Assembly (NCBI GenBank): GCA_046704785.1
Contig: JBJKRF010000020.1
Span: forward strand, 1 to 21,861
Direction of reading: 5' to 3'
DNA length: 21,861 nucleotides
DNA from: JBJKRF01 sp046704785
Lineage (GTDB): Bacteria; Chloroflexota; Anaerolineae; Anaerolineales; Villigracilaceae
This document shows positions 6,227 through 14,413 of this stretch, in pieces. How positions within the stretch are numbered: position 1 is the stretch's first letter; every line of letters starts with the position of its first letter. The position numbers and the translations under genes were made by a program. The notes under the pieces are model-generated. The model ran no database searches. It was not told the DNA's origin and saw only the letters and a list, made by a program, of their open reading frames with translations.

Positions 6227-7054
6227 CTAGCCTCCCCAGGCGAACAACCGGGCAGCGTTCGCCGTGGTGATATTCGCCACTTCAGATGGGGTTGTGGAAT
6301 GAAGGGTCGCAATTTTCTCAGCAATAAACGCGACGAACGCCGGTTCGTTACGACGGCCCCGTTGGGGCACAGGCGCAAGAAACGGTGCGTCGGTCTCTAT
6401 TAACAAACGTTCGAGGGGCAGAGATGCGATAATCTCCTGCCGTTGGCGTGCATTCTTGAAGGTTACCGGACCGGTAACACCAATGTAAAAGCCGAGGGAG
6501 ATGGCTTTTTCCGCTGTTTGATGATCGCTGCTGAACGAATGCAGCACACCTGGACGTTCAACCAGCGGAGAGCCAACCTCCCGCAGCCTTTCTACCCATT
6601 TCGAAAGGATCGACAGCGCATCTTCGGCGCAGGGGCCGCCTTGGGCGTCGTCTTTTTCCCGCAGGTGGATAATGACCGGCAGGTTCAGTTCGGATGCCAG
6701 ATTGAGTTGTTCTTGCAACACACGTTGCTGCAACGCGTGCGGAGCGGCGTCCCAATAGTAGTCGAGCCCGATCTCACCCACTGCGACGACTTTCCTGGCG
6801 GACTGCGCCAGCCGGCATAGTTCGGCGTAGCTGGACTCTGTCCATGTCAGGGCTTCCGTCGGGTGCACGCCGATGGCGGCGTACAGCATGGGGTGGCTTT
6901 TGGCCAGTTTGACGGAGTCGCGGCAGGCGGGCAGGCTGAGTCCCGGAATCAGGATGCGAGTCAGGCCACTTTCGAGGGCGCGGACCAATACGTCGGGGCG
7001 GTCGGCGTCGAATTTATTAAAGTCCAGATGACAATGCGTGTCTGCTAATACCAT
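6227..7054 (-). CDS. tatD: TatD-family metal-dependent deoxyribonuclease
   Basis: A 275-residue TIM-barrel amidohydrolase-type metalloprotein of the TatD/YcfH family, with 3'-5' DNA exonuclease activity in characterised members. Metal ligands are visible in order: HxH (H7, H9), E93 in VGEIGLDYY, H129 in PVIIHLR, H171 in GVLHSFS, and D221 in LLIETDAPFLAP. The frame extends three codons further to a TTG at 7063, but ATG at 7054 gives the usual MxLADTHCHLD start and sits about ten bases after the predicted transcript start. TTG 7063 would be almost leaderless. It is the first gene of an operon with polyprenyl diphosphate synthase, whose TTG start lies three bases after this stop. Confidence 0.93.
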   Translation of the reverse strand: MVLADTHCHLDFNKFDADRPDVLVRALESGLTRILIPGLSLPACRDSVKLAKSHPMLYAAIGVHPTEALTWTESSYAELCRLAQSARKVVAVGEIGLDYYWDAAPHALQQRVLQEQLNLASELNLPVIIHLREKDDAQGGPCAEDALSILSKWVERLREVGSPLVERPGVLHSFSSDHQTAEKAISLGFYIGVTGPVTFKNARQRQEIIASLPLERLLIETDAPFLAPVPQRGRRNEPAFVAFIAEKIATLHSTTPSEVANITTANAARLFAWGG

Positions 7055-7071
7055 TTTTAACAAGTGGGAGC

Positions 7072-7100
7072 ATTATAACTGGTAAATCCACCCATGTCAC
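7072..7100 (-). promoter_or_regulatory. Sigma-70 promoter of the tatD operon
   Basis: GTGACA (7100-7095, five of six), a 17-bp spacer and a perfect TATAAT (7077-7072) on the minus strand. The predicted start is about 7065, ten bases before the tatD ATG. Confidence 0.8.
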
Positions 7101-7161
7101 ATGCTCAATTTCACATAGATTTGGTACATTTTGTCCCATTTGGCATTCAGGGGAAAACGAC

Positions 7162-7188
7162 AAAAAAGCCCCGTAAAGCCGGGGCTTC
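7162..7188 (-). terminator. Intrinsic terminator of the phosphohexomutase gene
   Basis: On the minus strand AAGCCCCG and CGGGGCTT form an 8-bp stem with a 6-nt loop, followed by TTTTTT. It lies about 23 bases after the mutase stop and upstream of the tatD promoter, separating the two transcription units. Confidence 0.9.
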
Positions 7189-7210
7189 GACTGCGCATGA
7201 AGTTGTCTGT

Positions 7211-8635
7211 TCACCGGATTCCGGCGACTTTGAGGCCGTCTTGCAAAATAGCCTGGACTTTGTCTTTGTGCAGGGTCTCGCAGTAGACGCGCATGATGGG
7301 TTCGGTGCCGCTGAAGCGAATCAACATCCAGCCGCCGTCTTCGAGCTTGAATTGGAAACCGTCGACGGTGACCAATTCGGTGACTTTCAGGCCGCCGATG
7401 GTTGCTGGTTTGGCCGCCAGGATGGCCTGCTCGCGGGCGCTGCAGTCGCCCTGAAAGGGTGTATCGATGCGGTCGTAAAAGTATTCGCCGCCGACCTTGT
7501 CGAAGAGCATTTTGAGCAGTTCGGTGGGTTTCTTGCCGGTGCGCACCATGAAATCGAGAATATACAGCCCGGCCAGGATGCCGTCGCGTTCGGGAACGTT
7601 GCCCCGAAAGGCGTAGCCGCCAGATTCTTCGCCACCGATCAAGGCGTCGGTTTCGAGCATTTTGGGCGCCACGTATTTGAAGCCTACACCGGTCTCGTAG
7701 ACGGGCACGTTGTACAGGCTGCCCAGTTTGTTGAGCATGGTGGTGGTGGAAAGAGTCTTGACGATGGGGCCGCGTTGTTCGCGCACTTCGAGCAGGTAAT
7801 AGGCCAGCAGGCCATAGACGCGCAACTGGTTGATGAACTGCCCGTTCTCGTCGCCGATGCCGCAGCGGTCGGCGTCGCCATCGGTGATCAAAAGCACATC
7901 GCCGTGATTGTCCAGCGTAGCTTGCAGCCCAACGTCGATGTTGGGCTGGATGGGCTCCGGGCGTTTCATCTCGGGGAAGGAGGGATTGCGCACGTTGTGG
8001 ATTTCGATGATCTTGGTCTTCCCGCCTGAAAGCAGGCGCGTGAACCAGCCTGCGCCGTTGCCCCACATCGCATCGGCCACCACGGTCAGGCCGGCCTCTT
8101 TGATGGGCGCCAGGTCTAGCAGTTCCTCGACGTGTTGGATGTAGTCCGGGGCCGGGTCGAACTTGACGATGGCTCCGGCCTTTTCGGCTTCAGCGTATGG
8201 CGTGCGTTTGACCGTTTCGACCGAATCTGGAATCAGCGCCTCGATCTGCTTCAACCCGTCGGGATCGACCGCGCCGCCGAACTCGTTGCGGACCTTGAAT
8301 CCGTTATCGGTGGGCGGGTTGTGTGAGGCGGTGATGTTGACTCCGCCGCCAGCTTTCTTATTGACGATGGAAAAAGCGATCACAGGGGTAGGTGTTGCGC
8401 CGTCGGTTAGATGGACTTTGAAGCCGTTGCCTGTCAGCACCTCGGCCACGGCAGCGGCAAAGAATTCGCTGTCGAAACGTTTATCGTACCCGACGACGAT
8501 CCATTGCCCTTGTTTGCCTTGCTGTAGCAGATACGCCGCGAAGCCCTGCGCCGCGCGCCGGACGTTATCGAACGTATAGTTCTCGGCGATGACGCCCCGC
8601 CAGCCGTCCGTGCCGAATTTGATTTTGTAGGTCAT
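7211..8635 (-). CDS. Phosphoglucomutase/phosphomannomutase (alpha-D-phosphohexomutase)
   Basis: Interconverts sugar 1- and 6-phosphates in the cytosol, feeding nucleotide-sugar and glycogen metabolism. The 474-residue protein has all four landmarks: the catalytic phosphoserine loop TASHNPP (102-108, Ser104), the metal site DGDADR (252-257), the sugar-specificity loop GGEESGG (334-340), and the phosphate-binding loop RFSGTEP (440-446). GEESGG favours a glucose-type mutase, but mannose 6-phosphate use cannot be excluded. The frame is open to 8683, but ATG 8635 has AGGAG eight bases upstream and starts the conserved MxxIKFGTDGWR, so it is chosen. It begins 22 bases after the restriction-enzyme stop on the same strand. 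I see no private promoter, so read-through from the restriction-modification genes, or a promoter inside them, is likely. A clean terminator follows. Confidence 0.94.
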   Translation of the reverse strand: MTYKIKFGTDGWRGVIAENYTFDNVRRAAQGFAAYLLQQGKQGQWIVVGYDKRFDSEFFAAAVAEVLTGNGFKVHLTDGATPTPVIAFSIVNKKAGGGVNITASHNPPTDNGFKVRNEFGGAVDPDGLKQIEALIPDSVETVKRTPYAEAEKAGAIVKFDPAPDYIQHVEELLDLAPIKEAGLTVVADAMWGNGAGWFTRLLSGGKTKIIEIHNVRNPSFPEMKRPEPIQPNIDVGLQATLDNHGDVLLITDGDADRCGIGDENGQFINQLRVYGLLAYYLLEVREQRGPIVKTLSTTTMLNKLGSLYNVPVYETGVGFKYVAPKMLETDALIGGEESGGYAFRGNVPERDGILAGLYILDFMVRTGKKPTELLKMLFDKVGGEYFYDRIDTPFQGDCSAREQAILAAKPATIGGLKVTELVTVDGFQFKLEDGGWMLIRFSGTEPIMRVYCETLHKDKVQAILQDGLKVAGIR

Positions 8636-8657
8636 GAAAATGTCTCCTGTAAAAGCT

Positions 8658-9602
8658 TTAGAGTGTGCAAATCCATTTTGCAATCGATGTTAATTGTTCC
8701 TCGTTGTTCAAATTAGCAGCATTGGTCAAAGTGCCATCTTGAAGTTCATTCCAAATTTCATCTGCCATTTTCTTCTCGATTGCTGCGCCAATGAAAAATG
8801 TATTTGGATGATACCCGTTACTGTCAAAAGCTTTACGGATTCGCTCCAGCGCGGTACGTGCAGTCTTCCAGTGTTCGTCTGCGCCGGCAGGATCGATTCC
8901 GCCTTTGAGTTCTCCAAGCGCGAGATACGCCTCTGCATCAATTTTACTTGTTGTCCTGGGGGTTCCTCGAATAAGACATAAGTCTACGTTATTTTGAATG
9001 ACTGGAACAGTTAGATTGTAAATTAATACACGATCTTGTTTGTCGTATTTCCAGCCTAAACTCCGTAACCGACCTTCGATGTCCGGATCATCATTTCCGC
9101 TGAACCATTTTCTGCTTTTGCTATCTTGCCACTCGAATTTGATGCCAGAAATGTTTAAGAAGGCGAGGATCGCCCGTGTTAATTTTTGTTGTGCTAAAAC
9201 ACCTGCAATATTTCTCATTGAGCCGCCGAGTGCATCTCCACGCGTCAACAAGAAACGAAAAACCAACTCTTCAACAAATTTTGCCCCCGCCGGTTCTAGA
9301 AAATTTTTGATGAGTTCTTGAACGGCGCTCGTCTTGTCTTTCAACTGTAAATGTGAGATCGCTTTTTCTGAGAGACCGGCTGCTGTCAATAGGGCAGCCT
9401 GGATGTTGGTATGATCCAATAAGTCAGAAGGTTTTTTTATCTTGTTTGCTTCACTTTGTAATGCTCTTGCTTCAGCTACAAAAGGTGTCGCTCGCCGATT
9501 CTTCTCGAGGGCCAAAGCTACAAAGCCTGCACGCGTCGCTTCGTACGTTGTCTCCAGATCCACGCTAGAGTTCAGGTGACTGTAAACGGGCAGCATCGTC
9601 AC
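8658..9602 (-). CDS. Type II restriction endonuclease, AvaI/BsoBI family
   Basis: About 314 residues, collinear with what I recall of BsoBI (323 aa) and AvaI, which cut CYCGRG. Shared blocks include the LEPAG..FVEEL region, GGSMRNIAGVLAQQKLTRAI, the ELKGGIDPAGADEHWKTA block, and a C-terminal SLTNAANL-like motif. The catalytic residues align: D207 in NNVDLCL, E231 and K233 in GELKGG, H244 in DEHW (numbering from the chosen start). The frame opens at GTG 9629, but GTG 9602 is preferred: GGAGAAG lies suitably upstream and it overlaps the methyltransferase stop as GTGA, giving translational coupling; ATG 9596 is a third option. Codon use and base composition (about 37 percent GC in sampled lines against about 58 percent in flanking genes) suggest horizontal acquisition. 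The specificity is inferred from the family, not shown. Confidence 0.9.
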   Translation of the reverse strand: MTMLPVYSHLNSSVDLETTYEATRAGFVALALEKNRRATPFVAEARALQSEANKIKKPSDLLDHTNIQAALLTAAGLSEKAISHLQLKDKTSAVQELIKNFLEPAGAKFVEELVFRFLLTRGDALGGSMRNIAGVLAQQKLTRAILAFLNISGIKFEWQDSKSRKWFSGNDDPDIEGRLRSLGWKYDKQDRVLIYNLTVPVIQNNVDLCLIRGTPRTTSKIDAEAYLALGELKGGIDPAGADEHWKTARTALERIRKAFDSNGYHPNTFFIGAAIEKKMADEIWNELQDGTLTNAANLNNEEQLTSIAKWICTL

Positions 9603-11047
9603 GACGTTCTTCTCCAAATGTAAATGCACTTGCGAAGTTCCTGCCGTCCATGTTCACCCATTTGCTGGCTGCTATTTCCCTTTCCGCTGGGAAGGACCAA
9701 AATATTTTCGACGCTGAATCCCAACTTTTCGGCAATGGCTGAGAGAATCATGTCAACAGAAACACTTGCCCCCGCATAGCGCACGTTATCGTTGACCATA
9801 ATTAAAGGGGCATTTGGTTTTAGTACGCGTGCACATTCTGCAATGATACATGCCATTTCGTAAAAGTAGCCGCGCACCATACGTGGAATCCCATTGTTGT
9901 TGAGCAGTTTGTTGGCTTTTTGATACTCGAGATATTGTAAGATCGCTTGCAAAAGGGATTGTTCATCAGTTACAGCAATTGCTTTTGTCCAGTCTGGGTT
10001 AATTTGCAATAGATCTTTAGCCCGGTTTTCAACAGTACAACTTAACATTTCTTGTCGTAAATTTACCAATTCGTCTTCAGTGATGCCTAACAATGCAAGC
10101 TCAAGAGCGTACGTACGGGTGTAGTCATATCGATTGCAATAAGGTGGCGAAGTGACAAGGGCGTCGTATCCGTTCGCCTTGATGTGAGGCATTATTTTAA
10201 GGGATGAACCATTATAAAGATGAATTTTTCCTTGCGTTGTTGCTTCTTCAAGGAAGCTTTGTTGTTGGGGTATTGTCGGCAATAAGTCTGTGATGATTTC
10301 ATTAATTTTTTCTGAAATAGCACTCTCGAACGTCAAAATTTGACCTTTGTCAAAAGGTTTTTTCCCTTGTTTTCTTCCAGAACGATAATCCCAACGTAGA
10401 TATTGGCCGTCTTTACGCGTATAACTAATCACTTCGAGAACGCAAAGTAGGGCAAAATGTAGTACCGACTTTACACGTAAATTTTCATGTTCGCACGCCG
10501 CCAGATATTTTTCGATGGCATCTTTTGTCTTTTCCGAATAAGCGCCTCTAGTGATTCTTAGCTCGGTGATTGATTCTTTGTCTTTGAATGTATTCCAGGT
10601 TGGAGAATTTGCCCACTGGTGTAGAGTGTCGAAATCTTTGGCAGTGAAGTCAGACTCTAAGAGTTGTTTTGTATTGATGATTTGTTGTCCAATAGGCAAG
10701 AGTTCGATTCCATCTGCATCGAGTCCCATTTGGCTGGCGGTAAACAGCGTGGTACCACTCCCTGCAAATGGATCCAAGATTTTGCCCTTGGCAATGCCAT
10801 ATTTTCGAAAAAAATATTCGACCAGCGATGCTGAAAAACCTTCTTTATATTTGTACCATCGATACACGGGACGGCTTTTATTTGCTTGAAAGCTGACCAG
10901 CGAGCGAGTCAAGGAAGATTGAACGAGGAATTTGCTTTTGAAGTACTGTTCAAGCTCGATATCCAGCCGCTCGATTTCATGAAGCCGCTGTTGGGATGTC
11001 GATTGTGCGTCAAGAATGGGTGAAGTTGTAAGCATCACGAGAGACAT
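9599..11047 (-). CDS. DNA methyltransferase of the AvaI/BsoBI-type system (probably N4-cytosine)
   Basis: Protects CYCGRG-type sites from the partner endonuclease. The 482-residue protein carries SAM-binding motif I DPFAGSGTT (92-100), preceded by a motif-X-like RWYKYKEGFSASLVEYF, and the catalytic motif IV TSPPY (299-303). The SPPY form and motif order favour an N4-cytosine methyltransferase over N6-adenine. About 180 residues between the two motifs probably hold the target-recognition region. The length agrees with my memory of M.AvaI. The ATG start has no Shine-Dalgarno in its AT-rich upstream sequence and I found no convincing promoter. The endonuclease gene overlaps its stop by four bases. 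No controller (C) protein gene is present, so expression order may depend on coupling alone. The low GC matches the endonuclease and sets the pair apart from the surroundings. Confidence 0.9.
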   Translation of the reverse strand: MSLVMLTTSPILDAQSTSQQRLHEIERLDIELEQYFKSKFLVQSSLTRSLVSFQANKSRPVYRWYKYKEGFSASLVEYFFRKYGIAKGKILDPFAGSGTTLFTASQMGLDADGIELLPIGQQIINTKQLLESDFTAKDFDTLHQWANSPTWNTFKDKESITELRITRGAYSEKTKDAIEKYLAACEHENLRVKSVLHFALLCVLEVISYTRKDGQYLRWDYRSGRKQGKKPFDKGQILTFESAISEKINEIITDLLPTIPQQQSFLEEATTQGKIHLYNGSSLKIMPHIKANGYDALVTSPPYCNRYDYTRTYALELALLGITEDELVNLRQEMLSCTVENRAKDLLQINPDWTKAIAVTDEQSLLQAILQYLEYQKANKLLNNNGIPRMVRGYFYEMACIIAECARVLKPNAPLIMVNDNVRYAGASVSVDMILSAIAEKLGFSVENILVLPSGKGNSSQQMGEHGRQELRKCIYIWRRTS

Positions 11048-11131
11048 TTTACAACAAAAAGATTATTCTTGTTTGGCTTATAGGATACCCGGCCAGTATT
11101 CTGGTTCATGGAGAAACCGCCTACGTCCCCA

Positions 11132-11165
11132 CATTTACTCCCTTACCACGAGAAATCCCAAAGAA
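11132..11165 (-). repeat. Dispersed 34-bp repeat, copy A
   Basis: On the minus strand this reads TTCTTTGGGATTTCTCGTGG and continues GTAAGGGAGTAAATG-like. It matches copy B at 21760-21793 on the plus strand in 32 of 34 positions. It lies between the methyltransferase start and the dehydrogenase stop, at the upstream edge of the AT-rich restriction-modification genes. No coding or hairpin explanation was found. Confidence 0.7.
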
Positions 11166-11181
11166 TCACGATCATGATGTG

Positions 11182-11949
11182 TTATCTGCCCATGTTCTTT
11201 TCGAAAGTTTCCACATCGGCATAATAGGCCTTGACGCGCTCGAGTTGCATGGCAGGATTGGTGTACGCTTCTGCGCGCGGGTGGTCGATCAAATCTACGA
11301 TAACGGTGGCCACTTCCTCGGGCGATTGCGCGCCGGCGCGGGCCCCGTCGGGCAGGGGGTGCCCGTACAGGGCATTCTCGGCGAAATGGGTGGTGACTAC
11401 GCCCGGCATGACCACCGAAGCATAAATATTTGGATAGTCGGCGCGCAGGTCCATGCGCAGGCTGGCGGTCAGTACGTTCAGGGCGGCCTTCGAAGCGCTG
11501 TAGAGCGAGCGATAGGTGGCAAAGGGAATGCGTCCCAAAAAAGACGAGATGTTGATCAGGTGCCCCTGTCCGCGCTGCTGGAAATAAGGGACGATGGTCT
11601 GCATGCCGTACAGCGCCGAGCGCAGGTTGGCGTCGAGCACCTCGTCGAAGTCCTGGTCGGTCAGGTCGAGCACGCGGCGGGTAATGCCGCGCCCCACGTT
11701 GTTGACCCACACATCCACGCGGCCATAAGCTTTCAGGGCCTGGTCGCGCAAACGCTCAACCTGACCGCGTTTGGTCACATCGGTGACCACGGGCAGCGCG
11801 CCTGAACCGCAGGCCTGTGCTGCTTGCTGAAGTTCTTCCTCACGACGCGCGGCCAGGACGACCTGCTCTCCACGTGCAGCCAGGCTTTTTGCCAGGGCCG
11901 CGCCAATGCCTTCACTGGCGCCGGTAATAACGATCACTTTTGTGCTCAT
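11182..11949 (-). CDS. Short-chain dehydrogenase/reductase (SDR family)
   Basis: A 255-residue classical SDR, an NAD(P)H-dependent oxidoreductase with a Rossmann fold. Landmarks: the cofactor glycine motif TGASEGIG (9-16), ARR after the second strand (34-36, basic residues favour NADPH), NNVG (83-86), and a catalytic Ser-Tyr-Lys set (S135/S136, Y150, K154 in YSASK). The substrate is unknown; the PGVVTTHF segment after the active site is common in broad-substrate YdfG/DltE-like SDRs. The frame is open to 11994, but ATG 11949 has GGAG seven bases upstream and starts the Rossmann strand directly. It is transcribed alone and divergently from the cysteine desulfurase gene, with its own promoter at 12018-12046. 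Confidence 0.92.
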   Translation of the reverse strand: MSTKVIVITGASEGIGAALAKSLAARGEQVVLAARREEELQQAAQACGSGALPVVTDVTKRGQVERLRDQALKAYGRVDVWVNNVGRGITRRVLDLTDQDFDEVLDANLRSALYGMQTIVPYFQQRGQGHLINISSFLGRIPFATYRSLYSASKAALNVLTASLRMDLRADYPNIYASVVMPGVVTTHFAENALYGHPLPDGARAGAQSPEEVATVIVDLIDHPRAEAYTNPAMQLERVKAYYADVETFEKNMGR

Positions 11950-12017
11950 ACGTTTTCTCCGTTTTTGGAATGATGCCAATCTGCTTGGGCCCAACTTTGA
12001 CGAGGGGCAGTGGCTGG

Positions 12018-12046
12018 ACTATATCACAAGCGTGGCGGTGCTTCAA
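12018..12046 (-). promoter_or_regulatory. Promoter of the SDR gene
   Basis: TTGAAG (12046-12041), a 17-bp spacer and TATAGT (12023-12018) on the minus strand; four and five of six matches. It predicts a 5' UTR of about 60 bases. Confidence 0.55.
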
Positions 12047-12074
12047 CGGATGTTTTGCAGCAGTTGGCCCGTGC

Positions 12075-12080
12075 TATAAT
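12075..12080 (+). promoter_or_regulatory. Extended -10 promoter of the nifS-mnmA cluster
   Basis: TGCTATAAT (12072-12080) is a perfect -10 box with the TGn extension. No good -35 lies 16-18 bp upstream (GTTTTG at 12052-12057 is the nearest). The predicted start at about 12087 lies some 22 bases before the ATG. Confidence 0.6.
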
Positions 12081-12108
12081 CCTCGCATTGTTCAATAGGT
12101 GATTTTCG

Positions 12109-13275
12109 ATGGAACGTGTTTACCTTGACTATTCCGCCACCACGCCGGTGGACCCACGTGTGCTCGCGGTGATGATCCCATATTTTAGCGAGCGCTTTGG
12201 CAACCCGTCGTCGGTTCACCGTTATGGACAGCAGGCGGAGTCCGCTGTCGACTCTGCCCGTGAAACCGTGGCCGACGTGTTGAACTGCGCTGCGGATGAG
12301 GTGCTCTTTACCTCCTGTGGTTCCGAGTCTGATAACCTGGCGCTACGCGGAGTGGCCCTGGCAGCGCGCGCCAAAAACGGCAAAACACACCTGCTTACCG
12401 CGCGCACGGAACATTCCGCCGTCAGCAAGACCGCGCAACAATTGTCCGATGCGTATGGCTTCGAGGTCGAGTGGCTGGCCCCAGACGCGTTCGGTGTCAT
12501 CACGCCGCAGGCCGTGGAAAAAGCCATCGACGACCAGACGGCGCTCGTCTCGGTGATGTACGCGAACAACGAAATTGGGACGATCAATCCCATCCAGGAG
12601 ATTGCCCAAGTCTGTCGCGAACACGGCGTGGTTTTCCACACCGACGCCGTCCAGGCGGGGGCGTACCTTTCGCTCGACGTGCAGGCGCTTGGTGTGGATT
12701 TGCTTTCGCTGGGTGGACACAAATTTTACGGGCCGAAAGGGGTTGGCGCCTTATATGTGCGCAAGGGAACGCCCTTGCTGCCGGCGCAAACCGGCGGCGG
12801 GCAGGAGTTTGGGCTGCGCGCCGGCACGCAGAACGTTCCGTACCTCGTCGGGTTTGCCGAGGCCCTGCGTTTGACGGTAGAAGAGCGTCAGGCGCGTGGA
12901 GAGCATATGCGTCCGCTGCGGGATCAGATCATCGGAACGGTGCTGGAAGAAATCCCCGATTCGCGCCTGACCGGCCATCCGAGTCAGCGCCTGCCGCAGC
13001 ACGCCAGTTTTGCCTTTAGAGACGTGGACGGCAATTTGTTGTTGACGTTGCTGGATGGCGCCGGTTTTGCCTGCTCATCCGGTTCGGCCTGCAAGACCGG
13101 CAACCCGGAACCGAGCGAGGTGATGACGGCGATTGGTCTATCCCGCGACTGGGGGTTGGGCTCACTGCGCGTTACCTTGGGCATGCATACCACGCCGGAG
13201 CAGGTGGAGTCTTTCCTGGCGGTTTTGCCGGGGCTGGTCGTGAAAGCGCGGCACTTGGGGCGCGCTGGCAAGTAA
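12109..13275 (+). CDS. nifS: Cysteine desulfurase (NifS/IscS family)
   Basis: A PLP enzyme that removes sulfur from cysteine and carries it as a persulfide for thio-modification of tRNA and Fe-S cluster assembly. The 388-residue protein has the N-terminal YLDYSATTPVD, the GNPSS loop (32-36), EH (101-102) of the PLP-stacking histidine, the Schiff-base lysine K205 in GGHKFYGPKG, and the mobile-loop catalytic cysteine C322 in ACSSGSACKTG. AGGTGA lies seven bases before the ATG. The next gene, mnmA, begins 55 bases on in the same direction; the pairing suggests that its main job is to feed sulfur to MnmA for 2-thiouridine, as described for YrvO-MnmA in Bacillus. No iscU/sufU is in the window. NifS versus IscS naming is not settled by sequence alone. 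Confidence 0.95.
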   Translation: MERVYLDYSATTPVDPRVLAVMIPYFSERFGNPSSVHRYGQQAESAVDSARETVADVLNCAADEVLFTSCGSESDNLALRGVALAARAKNGKTHLLTARTEHSAVSKTAQQLSDAYGFEVEWLAPDAFGVITPQAVEKAIDDQTALVSVMYANNEIGTINPIQEIAQVCREHGVVFHTDAVQAGAYLSLDVQALGVDLLSLGGHKFYGPKGVGALYVRKGTPLLPAQTGGGQEFGLRAGTQNVPYLVGFAEALRLTVEERQARGEHMRPLRDQIIGTVLEEIPDSRLTGHPSQRLPQHASFAFRDVDGNLLLTLLDGAGFACSSGSACKTGNPEPSEVMTAIGLSRDWGLGSLRVTLGMHTTPEQVESFLAVLPGLVVKARHLGRAGK

Positions 13276-13330
13276 TGAGGCCCGTCTCAAGCGCTTTCTC
13301 GTTGCGTTGTATGCATTGGCGGTGAAGCGT

Positions 13331-14404
13331 ATGTCGAAAGTGGTCGTTGCCATGTCTGGCGGTGTGGATTCCTCGGTTGCGGCAGCCCTGCTCAAACAGC
13401 AGGGCCACGACGTGACCGGTATGATGCTGCGCCTATGGTCCGAACCCGGCAAGGAAGAGTCCAACCGCTGTTGTACGCCCGAGTCGATGGGGCTGGCGCG
13501 TCGCGTGGCGGCGAAACTCGACATCCCCTTTTATGCCGTGGATGCTAAGCAAATTTTCCATGATACGGTGGTGAACTATTTTTTGACGGGCTACGCCAGG
13601 GGCGAGACGCCCAATCCGTGCCTGTTGTGCAACCGTCAGATTCGGTGGGAATTCTTGTTGGATCACGCCCTGGCCCTGGGCGCAGACTATATGGCGACCG
13701 GCCATTATGTGCGTTTGCGTGCAGATGATCAGGGTCGTTACCAGTTGCTGCGCGCCGTGGACCCGGTCAAAGACCAGTCTTACGTGCTGCACGTGCTGAC
13801 GCAGGAAAAGCTGTCGCGGGCGCTCTTTCCGATTGGAGATTATCCCAAGGTGGACATCCGGCGTTTGGCGGCGGATTTTGGTTTGCCGGTTGCAACCCGC
13901 CATGACAGCCAGGACCTGTGTTTCCTAGCCGGCGAGGACTACCGTCGATTTTTACAGCGCAATGCGGCGGAGATGCTGCGTCCTGGCGAGATCGTGACGC
14001 GCGATGGGCAGGTGGTGGGCCGGCACAACGGGCTGGCGAACTACACCATCGGGCAGCGCAAGGGGCTAGGGTTGGCCTCGCCGCAGCCGTTGTACGTGCT
14101 GGCGAAGGAGTCGGTCAGCAACAGGCTCGTCATCGGTGCGCAGGAGCAACTGGGTTCTCGTGAATTGTTGGCAATCGACGTCAACTGGACATGCGGTGAG
14201 CGCCCGTCGGGCGCTTTCCGTGCAGGCGTCAAGAGTCGCTATACGGCGCAGGAGACGCCAGCGCAGGTCACACCGTTCGATGGCGGGAGTCGCGTGCGGG
14301 TGGTCTTTGACTCGTCACAGCGTGATATTACGCCGGGGCAGGCAGCGGTCTTTTATGACGGCGAGCGCGTTCTCGGCGGCGGGATGATCGTCGCCTCGAA
14401 ATAA
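13331..14404 (+). CDS. mnmA: tRNA-specific 2-thiouridylase MnmA
   Basis: Makes 2-thiouridine at wobble position U34 of tRNA-Lys, -Glu and -Gln using ATP and persulfide sulfur. The 357-residue protein has the N-type ATP pyrophosphatase loop SGGVDSS (9-15), the catalytic cysteine C100 in NPCLLCN, and the partner cysteine C197 in SQDLCFL. Also present are the tRNA-interacting GHY segment (ATGHYVRL) and the KDQSYVLHVL motif, with a C-terminal beta-barrel ending in GERVLGGGMI. The frame is open to ATG 13307, but 13331 begins the conserved MxKVVVAMSGGVDSS and has a weak GGTGA before it. Its location after the cysteine desulfurase supports sulfur relay. The stop TAA overlaps the ribosome binding site of the next small gene. 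Confidence 0.95.
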   Translation: MSKVVVAMSGGVDSSVAAALLKQQGHDVTGMMLRLWSEPGKEESNRCCTPESMGLARRVAAKLDIPFYAVDAKQIFHDTVVNYFLTGYARGETPNPCLLCNRQIRWEFLLDHALALGADYMATGHYVRLRADDQGRYQLLRAVDPVKDQSYVLHVLTQEKLSRALFPIGDYPKVDIRRLAADFGLPVATRHDSQDLCFLAGEDYRRFLQRNAAEMLRPGEIVTRDGQVVGRHNGLANYTIGQRKGLGLASPQPLYVLAKESVSNRLVIGAQEQLGSRELLAIDVNWTCGERPSGAFRAGVKSRYTAQETPAQVTPFDGGSRVRVVFDSSQRDITPGQAAVFYDGERVLGGGMIVASK

Positions 14405-14413
14405 GGAGAGAGT

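Noticed and set aside
7094..8029. 311-codon plus-strand ORF
   Set aside because: Antisense to the mutase gene and running through its terminator; no independent support.
7017..8066. Long 349-codon minus-strand ORF overlapping the mutase gene
   Set aside because: A shadow frame: arginine-rich low-complexity translation over the well-supported phosphohexomutase coding frame.
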